From Candidatus Melainabacteria bacterium (GTDB taxonomy: Bacteria > Cyanobacteriota > Vampirovibrionia > Obscuribacterales > Obscuribacteraceae), in NCBI GenBank assembly GCA_017307165.1, contig JAFKGK010000005.1:237870-301869 (forward strand): DNA of 64,000 nucleotides, given 5' to 3'. Numbering within the stretch: the first letter of the stretch is position 1; each line of letters begins with the position of its first letter. Below are positions 53,176 through 63,105 of the stretch, piece by piece. Made by a program: the position numbers and the translations under genes. Under the pieces are notes generated by a model. It saw only the letters and a program-made list of their open reading frames with translations. It ran no database searches and was not told where the DNA came from.

Positions 53176-53691
53176 ATGCCAGAACCTAAAAGTAAGCCCA
53201 ACCCGCCCAAGGCACCAAAGCATCCAGTCTTGGATCCAGCGGATAGAGCCCGCCTGCGGGCCTTTAACACCTCCGAAAACGCCGAAAAAGCAGTTAATCT
53301 CGTTAGCAATAACCTGGAATATCTAACCGATCCGACCCTGGCCTTCAAAACAGCACCTAAGGGTGAAAAGGAGCTAAAGGCAACCTTTCATATAAAAAAC
53401 CAACCCGCCCTTTCTATAAACATCAATCCAACCGACGGGGCCATCCTGCCCAAAGGGCTGCATGGACACGACGATCTAGATGAAAATGAATCACAGCAGG
53501 CCATCGACCTGGCGACCAAGACCCTGGCCGATCTGCAAAAATCCTCCGCTCCTACATCTCCGTTTACGGTCCTGCCTGCGGCCGAGTTTAGGGAGCCCCA
53601 CTCTTGCTGGGCCGTACCCATAGCGCATCGTGGTCGCATAATCGGACATATCAAAGTCTCAGCCGACGGTTCTCGACTGTTAGACGCCTAG
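53176..53691 (+). CDS. unknown protein with a PepSY-like C-terminus
   Basis: A 171-residue protein. The N-terminus is Lys/Pro-rich; there is no signal peptide or membrane segment. The last 60 residues (SCWAVPIAHRGRIIGHIKVSADG) look like the strands of a small PepSY-type alpha/beta domain, but this is weak. The start has AAAGGGAGC at a good distance. A long hairpin follows the stop. No context gives a function. Confidence 0.7.
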   Translation: MPEPKSKPNPPKAPKHPVLDPADRARLRAFNTSENAEKAVNLVSNNLEYLTDPTLAFKTAPKGEKELKATFHIKNQPALSININPTDGAILPKGLHGHDDLDENESQQAIDLATKTLADLQKSSAPTSPFTVLPAAEFREPHSCWAVPIAHRGRIIGHIKVSADGSRLLDA

Positions 53692-53693
53692 AT

Positions 53694-53753
53694 TAGGGCA
53701 TATAGAGATCCTGAGCACATAGACAATAGTACTCAGGATTTCTAACAGCCCTA
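53694..53753 (+). terminator. two-part hairpin after the unknown gene
   Basis: TAGAGATCCTGAG pairs with CTCAGGATTTCTA (13 bases, one G-T pair), and outside it TAGGGC pairs with GCCCTA, separated by a small internal loop. It begins 3 bases after the stop. No T-run follows. Confidence 0.5.
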
Positions 53754-53793
53754 TCTATTACATACAGCCGTCGCCGCCCCCAATAAGATCCTC

Positions 53794-54669
53794 ATGCACC
53801 ACTCATCCGCAGCAAAACACGCGTTCACCTTCGCCCTTTCCTCCCTGATCGCCATCTCCATATCCCACTCACTGTCGGTTTGCACTGCATACGGTGCCTC
53901 TCCAACCCGACGCGTCAATCCCCAAGCTGAGCTGCTCTACAACAAAGCAGATCCCAAGGACACTACCCTCGCCACCCGCGCCCGATCTCTCCAATATATT
54001 GAGCAAGCCCGCAAGATCGACCCAGATGATCCGCGCTATCAGCTATTGCATGCACAACTTTTATTTTCCTTTGAAGAGGACGAAAAAGCCCAGATCCTCC
54101 TCGACAAATCGATCGCGGCCAATCCCCAAGATCCCAGTGCCTGGAGTCTCAAAGCAAATTTGCACCTGAGGCGCCATCAATACGACCAGGCGATGCAAGC
54201 CGTCGATCGGGCCCTCGCTCTATCATCTACAAATGTAAATTATCGTTTGTTGAAGGCTCGCATTTTTGCCACCCAACACAAATACGACCAGGCCAACAAG
54301 ATCCTCGAAGCTTTGATGAAGGAGCAGCCTACAGTTTCGATGTTTCGCGATTTGCACTGTGATATCGCTAAAAATCAAAAAAACTGGCCTGTCGTCATCA
54401 AAGACAAGACTGCATTGATATCAGCCTCCACCAGTAGAAAGATGCTGAGCTACGGCTACCACGTCTATGGGCGCGGCCAGGCTTACATGATGCTCAAGCA
54501 ATATCCTCAGGCCGTTGCAGACTTTAAAGAGGCGTCCCGAGTGCTCCAGTACGATCATGGTATCGCCTATGCGCTTTTGGATGCGTACAAGGCTATGGGC
54601 GATAAGGCCGGGATAGCAAGTCAGACCCGGTATATCAAGCAACTAGAAGCTGACATGCAGCCACCCTAA
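53794..54669 (+). CDS. exported TPR-repeat protein
   Basis: A 291-residue protein with a signal-type N-terminus (about residues 8-32). About five tetratricopeptide-like helix pairs follow, for example EQARKIDPDDPRYQLLHAQ, SAWSLKANLHLRRHQYDQA and GRGQAYMMLKQYPQAVADF. TPRs mediate protein contacts, and the partner is unknown. It is a single gene with hairpins on both sides. Confidence 0.85.
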   Translation: MHHSSAAKHAFTFALSSLIAISISHSLSVCTAYGASPTRRVNPQAELLYNKADPKDTTLATRARSLQYIEQARKIDPDDPRYQLLHAQLLFSFEEDEKAQILLDKSIAANPQDPSAWSLKANLHLRRHQYDQAMQAVDRALALSSTNVNYRLLKARIFATQHKYDQANKILEALMKEQPTVSMFRDLHCDIAKNQKNWPVVIKDKTALISASTSRKMLSYGYHVYGRGQAYMMLKQYPQAVADFKEASRVLQYDHGIAYALLDAYKAMGDKAGIASQTRYIKQLEADMQPP

Positions 54670-54755
54670 CTGGGTTTCCCAAAAACCCTTAAAAGCTAAT
54701 CACCCGCCACGTAAATCATAACGGAACAATTTTTTGTCGCTTCTGTCACACTAAT

Positions 54756-54772
54756 AGTTAGCTTTGCTAACT
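54756..54772. promoter_or_regulatory. 17-base palindrome before the marR gene
   Basis: AGTTAGC-TTT-GCTAACT has perfect 7-base arms; weaker pairing extends it to 10. It lies 38 bases before the MarR ATG, the usual place and size of a MarR operator. It is followed by GTTTTTTC, so it could also terminate the upstream TPR gene. Confidence 0.5.
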
Positions 54773-54809
54773 GTTTTTTCTTGTCGATCGCGATCTAACG
54801 GCTAAAGGC

Positions 54810-55322
54810 ATGCTAATGCTGACACATGAGCCCCTTACTGGTAAAGACACCCGCCTCGTGGCCCAGACTATCCTGGATGCCGCGCCCGTCGTCATGCATT
54901 TTATCCGCAGTCGTGTCAAGAGGCGCCCTCCTGGCGGTGCCATGACTTCGGTGTCTCAGATCCGCGTCCTCGCGTTTATCAAAAAGCATCCTGGCTGCAC
55001 CCTCTCGGCTATTAGCGAGTTTCTCGGGATAGCTCGTCCCACTGCTTCGACCATGGTCGGCCGTCTCGTGCGCGACGGACTTATCACCCGTGGGACCGAT
55101 CGCGCCAATAGGCGCAATCTCTTGCTCAACCTCACCCCCTTGGGCGAAGCCCGGATTGATGAGTCACGTCAGGCCACTGTGTCCGACTTGGCGTCCGTCC
55201 TCGCCGATCGCGATCTTTCCAGCGACCAATTGGAGCAGATCGAGGGGGCAATGGGCCTTCTAAGAGAAATTTTTAGCACCATATATCAAGAAAATGATCA
55301 CCAAGAGAAAGCAAATCAATGA
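54810..55322 (+). CDS. MarR-family transcriptional regulator
   Basis: A 170-residue winged-helix protein. The DNA-recognition part reads SAISEFLGIARPTASTMVGRLVRDGLITRG and the wing RANRRNLLLNLTPLGEAR. MarR proteins are usually dimeric repressors released by small aromatic or lipophilic ligands. It is the first gene of the efflux operon and its stop overlaps the next ATG (ATGA). It probably represses its own operon through the palindrome at 54756-54772. ATG at 54816 is an alternative start. Confidence 0.92.
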   Translation: MLMLTHEPLTGKDTRLVAQTILDAAPVVMHFIRSRVKRRPPGGAMTSVSQIRVLAFIKKHPGCTLSAISEFLGIARPTASTMVGRLVRDGLITRGTDRANRRNLLLNLTPLGEARIDESRQATVSDLASVLADRDLSSDQLEQIEGAMGLLREIFSTIYQENDHQEKANQ

Positions 55323-56758
55323 TGGAAGAAAGAGAGATCGCTAAAACAGAAGCCCAGAGGGCGTCCGACAAAGGTGTTGGGCCTAGCCCGGCGCCTTCGT
55401 CGCGGAAAGCGATCGTGATCGCACTGATACTACTTGTGCTTGGTTCGGCCCTCATCCTGATCCTGCCGCGCTTTTTAAACAGCAGCGCTGGCGATAAGGA
55501 CAAGGCAAAAGCCGCCAAAAAAGAACGTGTGGTACCCGTCACAGTAGCTACTGCAGGGATGCAGATCGTGCCCATCGAGGTGCGCACCATAGGTAATGTC
55601 CTGGCGTATTCTCAGGTCAATGTGACATCGCAGGTGGGAGGTCAGCTCACCAAGGTCTATTTTACCCAGGGCCAGTTTGTCAAAAAAGGTGAGCCCCTCT
55701 TTCAGATCGATCCCCGTCAATATCAAGCCGCTGTTGCTCAAGCCGAAGGCATCGTCGCCAAGGATCGAGGCGCAGTCGAGTCCGCTGAGGCCAATCTCAA
55801 ACGTGATAAGGCCACGATCGGCCAATATGAAGCCAATCTGAGCCGTGACAGAGCTTCTCTCAATTTTGCCAATATCGAAAAGAAACGTTATGCTCTCTTG
55901 CTAGGCCAGGGCGTTGTTTCGCACGAGCAAGCCGATCAATACACTACCAATGCCGCCACCGCAGAGGCCACTATCCAGGCGGATCTTAAAAACATCGAAA
56001 ACGCTCAAGCTGTCGTAATGAGCGATCAGGCCGCCATTGATACCGCTAAAGGTACGCTCAAGTCCGATCTGGCTGCCCTCGACAACGCTCGTCTGCAACT
56101 CAGTTGGACGCGTATCTTGTCACCCATGGACGGTCGCACCTCTTCGCTCAGCGTGTATGAGGGCAATATAGTCTCTGCCAATAGTAACCAATCCTTAGTA
56201 TCGATCGTGCAAGTAGACCCAATTTATGTGACTGTTTCAGTGCCAGAAAAATACCTCAATGATATGCGGCGCGCCCAGTCTGAGGGCACACTCAAAATGC
56301 AGGCATCTCTAGAGGGCAGGCGCAAAGACTTTGTAAAAGGCACCATTTCCTTTATGGAAAATACCGTCAACACCGCCAACGGTACCATCACCCTGCGAGC
56401 CAGCTTCGAAAACAAAGAAGTTAAGCTATTTCCAGGGCAGTTTGTAGATGTGGTGATATCGATGCCGCCTAAGGGGCCATCGGTGACGGTGCCTACGCGT
56501 GCTATCCAGACCACTCAGCAAGGGACTTCGGTTTATGTCGTCAAGCCCGATCAGACCGTCGCTCTAGTCCAGGTCAAGGCCGGCCAGGCATCCGGAGATC
56601 TTACTGCCGTGCAGACTGGTCTCGCTCAGGGCGACATCGTCGTGACTGATGGTCAACTGCAGTTAGCACCTGGAGCCAAGGTCAAGGTGCAGCCGGATGA
56701 TGATCCTGCCAGGGGGGCGCCTGCTAGCCAGAGCCCTGCAAGGCCGACTGCCGAGTAG
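55319..56758 (+). CDS. RND efflux membrane-fusion protein (MdtA/AcrA-like)
   Basis: A 479-residue periplasmic adaptor. An N-terminal membrane anchor (about 24-45) is followed by the lipoyl half GGQLTKVYFTQGQFVKKGEPLFQID, a long alpha-hairpin of Ala/Asp/Glu heptads (about 135-250), the second lipoyl half RILSPMDGRTSSLSVYEG and the beta-barrel domains. The alpha-hairpin is longer than usual, with repeated SDQAAIDTAKGTLKSDLA-like units. It links the inner-membrane pump to an outer-membrane channel. The C-terminus is disordered and Ala/Pro-rich. It starts 4 bases inside the marR stop and lies 12 bases before the first RND pump. Confidence 0.93.
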   Translation: MMEEREIAKTEAQRASDKGVGPSPAPSSRKAIVIALILLVLGSALILILPRFLNSSAGDKDKAKAAKKERVVPVTVATAGMQIVPIEVRTIGNVLAYSQVNVTSQVGGQLTKVYFTQGQFVKKGEPLFQIDPRQYQAAVAQAEGIVAKDRGAVESAEANLKRDKATIGQYEANLSRDRASLNFANIEKKRYALLLGQGVVSHEQADQYTTNAATAEATIQADLKNIENAQAVVMSDQAAIDTAKGTLKSDLAALDNARLQLSWTRILSPMDGRTSSLSVYEGNIVSANSNQSLVSIVQVDPIYVTVSVPEKYLNDMRRAQSEGTLKMQASLEGRRKDFVKGTISFMENTVNTANGTITLRASFENKEVKLFPGQFVDVVISMPPKGPSVTVPTRAIQTTQQGTSVYVVKPDQTVALVQVKAGQASGDLTAVQTGLAQGDIVVTDGQLQLAPGAKVKVQPDDDPARGAPASQSPARPTAE

Positions 56759-56770
56759 TCCTCATACTAG

Positions 56771-59700
56771 ATGAATTTTTCCAAGCTATTTATCATCAGA
56801 CCAGTCATGACGACGCTAGTGATGGCGGCGATGGTGATATTTGGCATCATCTCGTTTTTTACTCTGCCCGTCACCGACTTGCCCGCGATAGATTATCCAT
56901 CGATCACCGTGTCTGCATCGGTGCCTGGTGCAAATGCCGAGACGATGGCGTCGGCGGTGGCGACACCTCTCGAAAAGCAATTTAGCACTATTGCAGGCCT
57001 CGACTCCATCAATAGCACCAGTGCCCTGGGCACATCCACCATCACTCTGCAATTTAACCTGGATCGAAAGATCGATGGTGCCGCGCAGGACGTGCAATCC
57101 GCCATCATCGCAGCGCGGCCATTTCTGCCGGCCAATATGCCGACTCCGCCGACTTTTCGCAAGGTCAATCCCGGTGATATACCGATTTTGTTTATTGCTT
57201 TGAGCTCCAAGACCTTGCCACTGTATACGGTGGACGAGTACGCAGAAAATATCATCGCTCAACGCATCTCCATGGTGTCGGGAGTCGCGCAGGTCATGGT
57301 TTTTGGCTCGCAGATCTATGCTCCGCACGTACAAGTAGATCCGCGCAAGCTCGCTAGTTATGGCATCGGTATCGATCAAGTCGCGACGGCCGTACAGCAG
57401 GCCAATGTCAATCTGCCTTGCGGTACTCTGTATGGGCCCGATACTGCCTACAATATCATGGCCAACGGGCAGCTCTTTAATGCTCAAGCCTTTGCCCCGC
57501 TCATCGTCACCTATAAAGATGGCTCGCCGATCAGATTGCAGGACATCGGTCGAGTCGTGGACAGCGTACAGACCGACAAGGTCGCGAGCTGGTACAACGG
57601 CAATCGTGCAGTGGTACTGGCCGTGCAGCGCCAGCCGGGTACCAATACGATCCAGATCGTAGACAGCATCAAAAAAATGATGCCGACATTTAGAGCGATC
57701 CTTCCTGACGCTGTCAATCTCGAGATCTTGTTTGATCGCTCGATTTCGATCAGACATTCGGTCGAGGACGTGCAGAGGACGCTGGTTATCACCGTAGGCC
57801 TGGTGATACTGGTCGTGATGCTATCGCTTGGCAGTGCTTCTACTACGGTAATTGCTTCGTGGACCTTGCCTATCGCGATCCTTGGCACCTTTGCCGCTAT
57901 GAAACTCTTTGGTTTCACCATGAATACCATCTCTCTGATGGCCCTGACACTGTCTGTCGGTTTTGTAGTTGATGATGCCATAGTAGTGCTCGAAAACATC
58001 GTGCGGCATCTCGAAAAAGGCGAGCCACCACTCATGGCGGCAGTCAATGGCTCGCGAGAGATATCGTTCACCGTCATTTCAATGACTATTTCTCTCATAG
58101 CGGTCTTTATCCCGATCTTGTTGATGGGCGGCCTGGTCGGACGATTGTTCTTTCAGTTTGCTGTGACGATTAGCGTGGCAATCTTGATCTCTGGCTTTGT
58201 TTCGTTGACCCTGACGCCGATGCTGTGCAGCCGCTATCTAAAAAGCTTTGAAGGTGACAAAAAGAGCTGGTTGCACCACCAATCCGAAAGGGCATTCGAG
58301 CAGTTGACTCGTGCCTATGATTGGTCGCTCAAAATAGCACTAAATAACAAGCCTATTGTCTTAGTGTCGTTTTTTTTGATGATGCTGGCTACATTGGTGC
58401 TCTTTAAGGTCGTACCCAAGGGATTAATGCCTAGCGAAGACACCGGGCAGATATCAGCGACCACCATCGCTGCCGAGGGCACCTCATTTGAAGCCATGAT
58501 GGAAAAGCAAAAGGTCTTTGCGGACATTGTCCAAAAAGACCCCAACGTCCAGGGTGTGATGTCTAGCGTGGGTGTAAGTGGCCCCAGCCCGGCCGTCAAT
58601 CAAGGCCGGATGAATATCTTTCTGAAGCCACGCGCTGAGCGCAAAATAATGGTGGACGGCGTCATCGATAGTTTGCGCAAAAAGACCACCGGCATCCCAG
58701 GCATGAACTTATTTATGCAAAACGCCGGTGGTATCAGGATTGGTGGACAGCAGACCAAGGCTCTGTATCAGGTCAGCCTGTCCGGCTCTGATACAGCCGT
58801 GCTCTACGACACTGCCAAGAAAATGGAGCAGATGCTCAAGAAAGCACCGGAGATGGTCGATGTTAACAGTGATTTGCAGATCAAAAATCTGGAGATCGCA
58901 GTCGAGATCGATCGCGACAAGTGTTCCAAGCTGGGCATAAGCGTACAGACTGTACAGTCTGCTCTCAATAGTGCTTATGCGGCGCGTCAGGTATCGGTCA
59001 TCTATACGCCTTTTAACCAGTATTGGGTTATCCTGGAGGTCTTGCCCGAGTATTATAACGATCCGAGTATGCTCAAATGGTTTAGATTGCGCACTGCCGC
59101 CGGTGATCTAATCCCTCTCGATACAGTAGCTAAAGTGAGTCGTGGCGCAGGACCGCTGTTGATCAGTCACCTCGGGCAATTTCCCTCAGTCACCCTGTCT
59201 TTCAACCTGGCACCAGGTGCCGCACTGTCAGCCGCGGTGGCCAAGATCGATGAGATCAAACGTGATTTGATCCCGACTGGAGTCAATTGCAGCTTTCAAG
59301 GGACGGCGCAGGTTTTTCAAGACTCTATGTCCAATATGGGGATCTTGCTCTTTATAGCCGTCATGGTCATTTATATAGTGCTTGGCATATTGTATGAGAG
59401 CTTTATCCATCCTCTCACCATCCTCAGTGGCTTGCCTTCTGCTGGATTAGGCGCTTTGATCATCCTCTTGATCTTTAAGATGCCGCTGGATATTTATGGT
59501 TTTCTTGGCTTGATCATGCTGATAGGCATCGTCAAAAAAAATGCCATCATGATGATCGACTACGCCGTCGAGCTCGAGCGCAATACGCATATCCATGCTC
59601 AAGAAGCCATATATAAGGCTTGCCTCACGAGATTTAGGCCCATCATGATGACGACCATGGCCGCACTCTTGGGCAGCGTGCCTCTGGCTCTGGCAATCGG

Positions 59701-59875
59701 CGAAGGCTCCGAGTCTCGCCAACCCCTCGGCATGTGCATAGTCGGTGGTCTTTTGGTTTCGCAGGTGGTGACTCTCTATATCACGCCGGTATTTTATATT
59801 TATCTGGACAGGCTGCAAGATGGTGAAACAATGAAAAAGTGGCGGCAAAGACTCATGCGAGGCAGCAATAAATGA
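56771..59875 (+). CDS. RND efflux pump subunit (MdtB-like, HAE1 family)
   Basis: A 1034-residue RND transporter of normal length with 12 transmembrane helices and two large periplasmic loops. It begins FIIRPVMTTLVMAAMVIFG. Transmembrane helix 4 keeps the proton-relay pair GFVVDDAIVVLENI, and the repeat in the second half reads GLIMLIGIVKKNAIMMID. It is about half identical by eye to the next gene, so the pair arose by duplication and likely forms mixed trimers as MdtB/MdtC do. Its stop overlaps the next ATG (ATGA). Confidence 0.93.
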   Translation: MNFSKLFIIRPVMTTLVMAAMVIFGIISFFTLPVTDLPAIDYPSITVSASVPGANAETMASAVATPLEKQFSTIAGLDSINSTSALGTSTITLQFNLDRKIDGAAQDVQSAIIAARPFLPANMPTPPTFRKVNPGDIPILFIALSSKTLPLYTVDEYAENIIAQRISMVSGVAQVMVFGSQIYAPHVQVDPRKLASYGIGIDQVATAVQQANVNLPCGTLYGPDTAYNIMANGQLFNAQAFAPLIVTYKDGSPIRLQDIGRVVDSVQTDKVASWYNGNRAVVLAVQRQPGTNTIQIVDSIKKMMPTFRAILPDAVNLEILFDRSISIRHSVEDVQRTLVITVGLVILVVMLSLGSASTTVIASWTLPIAILGTFAAMKLFGFTMNTISLMALTLSVGFVVDDAIVVLENIVRHLEKGEPPLMAAVNGSREISFTVISMTISLIAVFIPILLMGGLVGRLFFQFAVTISVAILISGFVSLTLTPMLCSRYLKSFEGDKKSWLHHQSERAFEQLTRAYDWSLKIALNNKPIVLVSFFLMMLATLVLFKVVPKGLMPSEDTGQISATTIAAEGTSFEAMMEKQKVFADIVQKDPNVQGVMSSVGVSGPSPAVNQGRMNIFLKPRAERKIMVDGVIDSLRKKTTGIPGMNLFMQNAGGIRIGGQQTKALYQVSLSGSDTAVLYDTAKKMEQMLKKAPEMVDVNSDLQIKNLEIAVEIDRDKCSKLGISVQTVQSALNSAYAARQVSVIYTPFNQYWVILEVLPEYYNDPSMLKWFRLRTAAGDLIPLDTVAKVSRGAGPLLISHLGQFPSVTLSFNLAPGAALSAAVAKIDEIKRDLIPTGVNCSFQGTAQVFQDSMSNMGILLFIAVMVIYIVLGILYESFIHPLTILSGLPSAGLGALIILLIFKMPLDIYGFLGLIMLIGIVKKNAIMMIDYAVELERNTHIHAQEAIYKACLTRFRPIMMTTMAALLGSVPLALAIGEGSESRQPLGMCIVGGLLVSQVVTLYITPVFYIYLDRLQDGETMKKWRQRLMRGSNK

Positions 59876-62800
59876 ACCTCGGCTCGATATTTATCGTCAG
59901 ACCGGTCATGACGACACTGGTGATGGTGGCGATCCTCTTTTTTGGCCTGATCAGCTATCGTAATCTGCCAATCTCCGATTTGCCAAACGTCGACTATCCG
60001 ACCTTGCAAGTGACGTCTTCGCTCCCTGGTGCCAGTGCTGAAACGATGGCTTCGGCTGTCTCGATGCCATTGGAGAAACAATTTGCCACCATTGCCGGCC
60101 TTACCCAGATGACGAGCACCTCGACTCTTGGGCAGTCTCTGATTACCCTGCAGTTTGATCAGGCGCGCAATATGGACGGCGCGGCACTGGATGTGCAAGC
60201 AGCGATCACGGCTGCCAGCAAGCAGATGCCCCCGCAGATGACGATCCCCCCGACCTTTGCCAAGGTCAATCCGGCGAGCCAACCGGTCATTTATCTGGCC
60301 GTGAGCTCAGACACACTGCCCTTGCACGAGGTCGATTATTATGCCGAGACTTTGATCGCCCAGCGTGTCTCGCGTGTGGGCGGCGTGGCGCAGGTGCAGG
60401 TCAACGGATCGCAAGTGTATGCCGTACGCGTGCAGGTCAATCCGCAGCGTCTGGCCAGTTACAATCTGGGCATCGACGATGTGATGAATGCAGTCGTCAA
60501 TGCCAATCAAAACCAGCCTACGGGCACGATCTGGGGCAAACACCAGGCCTTTACGATCCAATCAACCAACGGCCAATTGCTAAAAGCTGAGGACTATCAG
60601 CCTGTCATAGTTTCATACATAAATGGCGCCCCGGTGCGTGTTAAAGACGTGGGGCGCGCTATCGACAGCGTGCAAAACGACAAGCAGGGCGGTTGGCACA
60701 ATGGCAAGCCTGCAGTCATCCTGGCTGTGCTCAAGCAGCCGGGCGCCAATACTATCAAGGTTGTGGACGATATCAAGGCGCTTATGCCGACCTTCAGGTC
60801 TTTGACGCCAGAGACCGTCAAACTCGATGTGCTCTACGACCAGTCCCAGACGATCAGGGCCTCGATCGATGACGTGCAGTTTACGTTGCTCCTGACTGTG
60901 GGGCTCGTGATCTTTGTCATCTTTATCTTTTTGGGCAATCTCTCTGCGACCCTGATACCGAGTTTGGCACTACCGATATCGGTGGTCGGTACATTTGCTG
61001 CGATGAAACTCCTCGGTTTTAGTCTCGACAACCTTTCGCTCATGGCTCTTTCGCTCTCGGTTGGCTTTGTCGTGGATGACGCCATCGTCATGCTCGAAAA
61101 CATCGTCCGTCACATGGAAATGGGCGAGCCCCCCATGGAGGCAGCGCTTAACGGCGCGCGCGAGATTGGTTTTACGATCTTGTCGATGACTCTGTCCCTG
61201 GTGGCGGTGTTTATTCCTGTGCTCTTGATGCCGGGGATTGTAGGGCGGCTATTTAATGAGTTTGCGGTGACGATCAGTATTGCTATCCTCATCTCCGGTT
61301 TCATTTCCATCAGCCTCACGCCAATGCTTTGCAGCCGTTTCCTCAAACCGCATAATGCTGGTCACGATGACAAGCCTCGTGGATTGGGCGCTCGCATGAC
61401 AGCTGCCGCCGATCGCGGCTTTAGTGTAGCTCTCGATTTTTATCGTCATACTCTCAATATGGCTCTGGCTGCCAAACCTGTGGTTATGGTGCTTTTTGTA
61501 CTCATGGTACTGGGGACGGGGCTTTTGTTTGCGTTCATTCCCAAAGGCTTTATGCCGGCAGAAGACACCGGGCAGATCGTCTGCATGACCGAGGCCGGCC
61601 AGGGCACGTCCTACGACAAGATGGTACGCCTGCATACGCAGCTGACACAGATCATTGCGCAAAACAAAAACGTCAAATCCTACATGTCCAGTCTGGGCGT
61701 GGGCAATGGTAGTCCAAATATCGCGCTCAATCAGGGGCGCATCTTGATCGTTCTCAAGCCAAAAGAGGAGCGACGTGCTGGCGTTGCTGATGTAATCAAG
61801 GAGTTGCAGGGCCCACTTAACAGCGTGCCCGATATCAATTGCTATCTGCAAAATCCGCCTACCATTGCCATCGGTGGACAGGTGACAAAGTCTCTGTATC
61901 AATTTACCCTCTCGAGCCCCGATCGGACTGCTTTGTACAAGGCTGCGCGAGAGTTTATCGGTCTGGTGCGCGGTGTGCCTGGTATCACCGATGTGGCCAG
62001 TGACATGCAGATAGACAACCCCGAAGTGCACCTGCAGGTCGATCGCGATAAGTGTTCGCGGCTAGGCATCACAATGCAGCAGGTAGAGGATGCGCTGGAC
62101 AGTGCGTATGCGCAGAGGCAGATATCCACTATGTACACGTCTACCAATCAGTATTGGGTGATAATCGAGGTGGAGCCGCGGTTTTATCGTGATCCGGCGG
62201 TGCTCAAGACCCTGTATGTGCGTGCGGCCGGTAACACTCTTGTGCCACTGGATACTATTTGTCAGATCAATAATGGTGTGGGTCCTTTGTTGGTCAATCA
62301 TCTAGGGCAGTTTGGGTCTGTTACGATCTCTTTCAATCTGCAACCGGGGGCCTCTCTTGGTGATGCGGTGGCGCGGGTCAAGCAATTGGCCGCCGAGCAT
62401 GTGCCAAAGTCAGTGACGACTGGGTTTCAGGGGACGGCTTCTTCGTTTGAAGACTCTTTTGCAAATCTATGGGTACTCTTGCTGATCGCAGTGTTGGTGA
62501 TTTATATCGTGCTGGGGATCTTGTACGAGAGCTTTGTGCATCCTTTGACGATTTTGTCGGGACTGCCGTCGGCTGGTCTCGGGGCGCTATTGGTGCTTTT
62601 GCTGTGTCACAAGGACCTGGATATTTATGGGTTTTTAGGACTGATCATGCTGATCGGCATCGTTAAGAAAAACGCGATCATGATGATTGACTTTGCGGTA
62701 GAGGCAGAGCGTGAGCGTAATCTTGCGGCTGAAAAAGCAATCTACGAGGCCTGCTTGACTCGGTTTAGGCCGATCATGATGACGACGATGGCGGCCTTGA

Positions 62801-62976
62801 TGGGGGCGGTGCCGATTGCGATTGGCTTTGGAGCTGGCTCGGAGAGTAGGCAGCCCCTGGGGTTGACGGTGGTCGGTGGGCTTCTGGTGTCGCAGCTTGT
62901 TACCCTGTATATAACGCCGGTTTTTTATATTTATCTGGATGAAATACAGAGGAAGTTGCAGAGGCGCGGGGGCTGA
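59872..62976 (+). CDS. RND efflux pump subunit (MdtC-like, HAE1 family)
   Basis: Also 1034 residues and of the same layout as its partner: FIVRPVMTTLVMVAILFFG at the start, the relay pair GFVVDDAIVMLENI in helix 4, and SRQPLGLTVVGGLLVSQLVTLYITPVF at the end. Exports amphipathic drugs, bile-salt-like detergents or lipids in relatives; the natural substrate here is unknown. Last gene of the operon; no TolC-type outer-membrane factor follows within the window. Confidence 0.93.
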   Translation: MNLGSIFIVRPVMTTLVMVAILFFGLISYRNLPISDLPNVDYPTLQVTSSLPGASAETMASAVSMPLEKQFATIAGLTQMTSTSTLGQSLITLQFDQARNMDGAALDVQAAITAASKQMPPQMTIPPTFAKVNPASQPVIYLAVSSDTLPLHEVDYYAETLIAQRVSRVGGVAQVQVNGSQVYAVRVQVNPQRLASYNLGIDDVMNAVVNANQNQPTGTIWGKHQAFTIQSTNGQLLKAEDYQPVIVSYINGAPVRVKDVGRAIDSVQNDKQGGWHNGKPAVILAVLKQPGANTIKVVDDIKALMPTFRSLTPETVKLDVLYDQSQTIRASIDDVQFTLLLTVGLVIFVIFIFLGNLSATLIPSLALPISVVGTFAAMKLLGFSLDNLSLMALSLSVGFVVDDAIVMLENIVRHMEMGEPPMEAALNGAREIGFTILSMTLSLVAVFIPVLLMPGIVGRLFNEFAVTISIAILISGFISISLTPMLCSRFLKPHNAGHDDKPRGLGARMTAAADRGFSVALDFYRHTLNMALAAKPVVMVLFVLMVLGTGLLFAFIPKGFMPAEDTGQIVCMTEAGQGTSYDKMVRLHTQLTQIIAQNKNVKSYMSSLGVGNGSPNIALNQGRILIVLKPKEERRAGVADVIKELQGPLNSVPDINCYLQNPPTIAIGGQVTKSLYQFTLSSPDRTALYKAAREFIGLVRGVPGITDVASDMQIDNPEVHLQVDRDKCSRLGITMQQVEDALDSAYAQRQISTMYTSTNQYWVIIEVEPRFYRDPAVLKTLYVRAAGNTLVPLDTICQINNGVGPLLVNHLGQFGSVTISFNLQPGASLGDAVARVKQLAAEHVPKSVTTGFQGTASSFEDSFANLWVLLLIAVLVIYIVLGILYESFVHPLTILSGLPSAGLGALLVLLLCHKDLDIYGFLGLIMLIGIVKKNAIMMIDFAVEAERERNLAAEKAIYEACLTRFRPIMMTTMAALMGAVPIAIGFGAGSESRQPLGLTVVGGLLVSQLVTLYITPVFYIYLDEIQRKLQRRGG

Positions 62977-63036
62977 TAGTGGCCGTGGCGGCGAGGGGTA
63001 TGTTTTTTTTTGAAGGTCGCTGACTGGCAAAAATCG

Positions 63037-63092
63037 TAGACAACCGGTGACAAGTGGCGACGACTTTGTCACCGGTCGTCACCGGTTGTCTA
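63037..63092. repeat. nested inverted repeat
   Basis: TAGACAACCGGTGAC (63037-63051) is perfectly complementary to GTCACCGGTTGTCTA (63078-63092). Inside lies a second GTCACCGGT (63068-63076) that can also pair with the left arm. On the minus strand the outer stem is followed by ATTTTTG, so it may terminate the leftward gene at 63106-63360. Confidence 0.6.
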
Positions 63093-63105
63093 TAAAAATA
63101 GAGGG

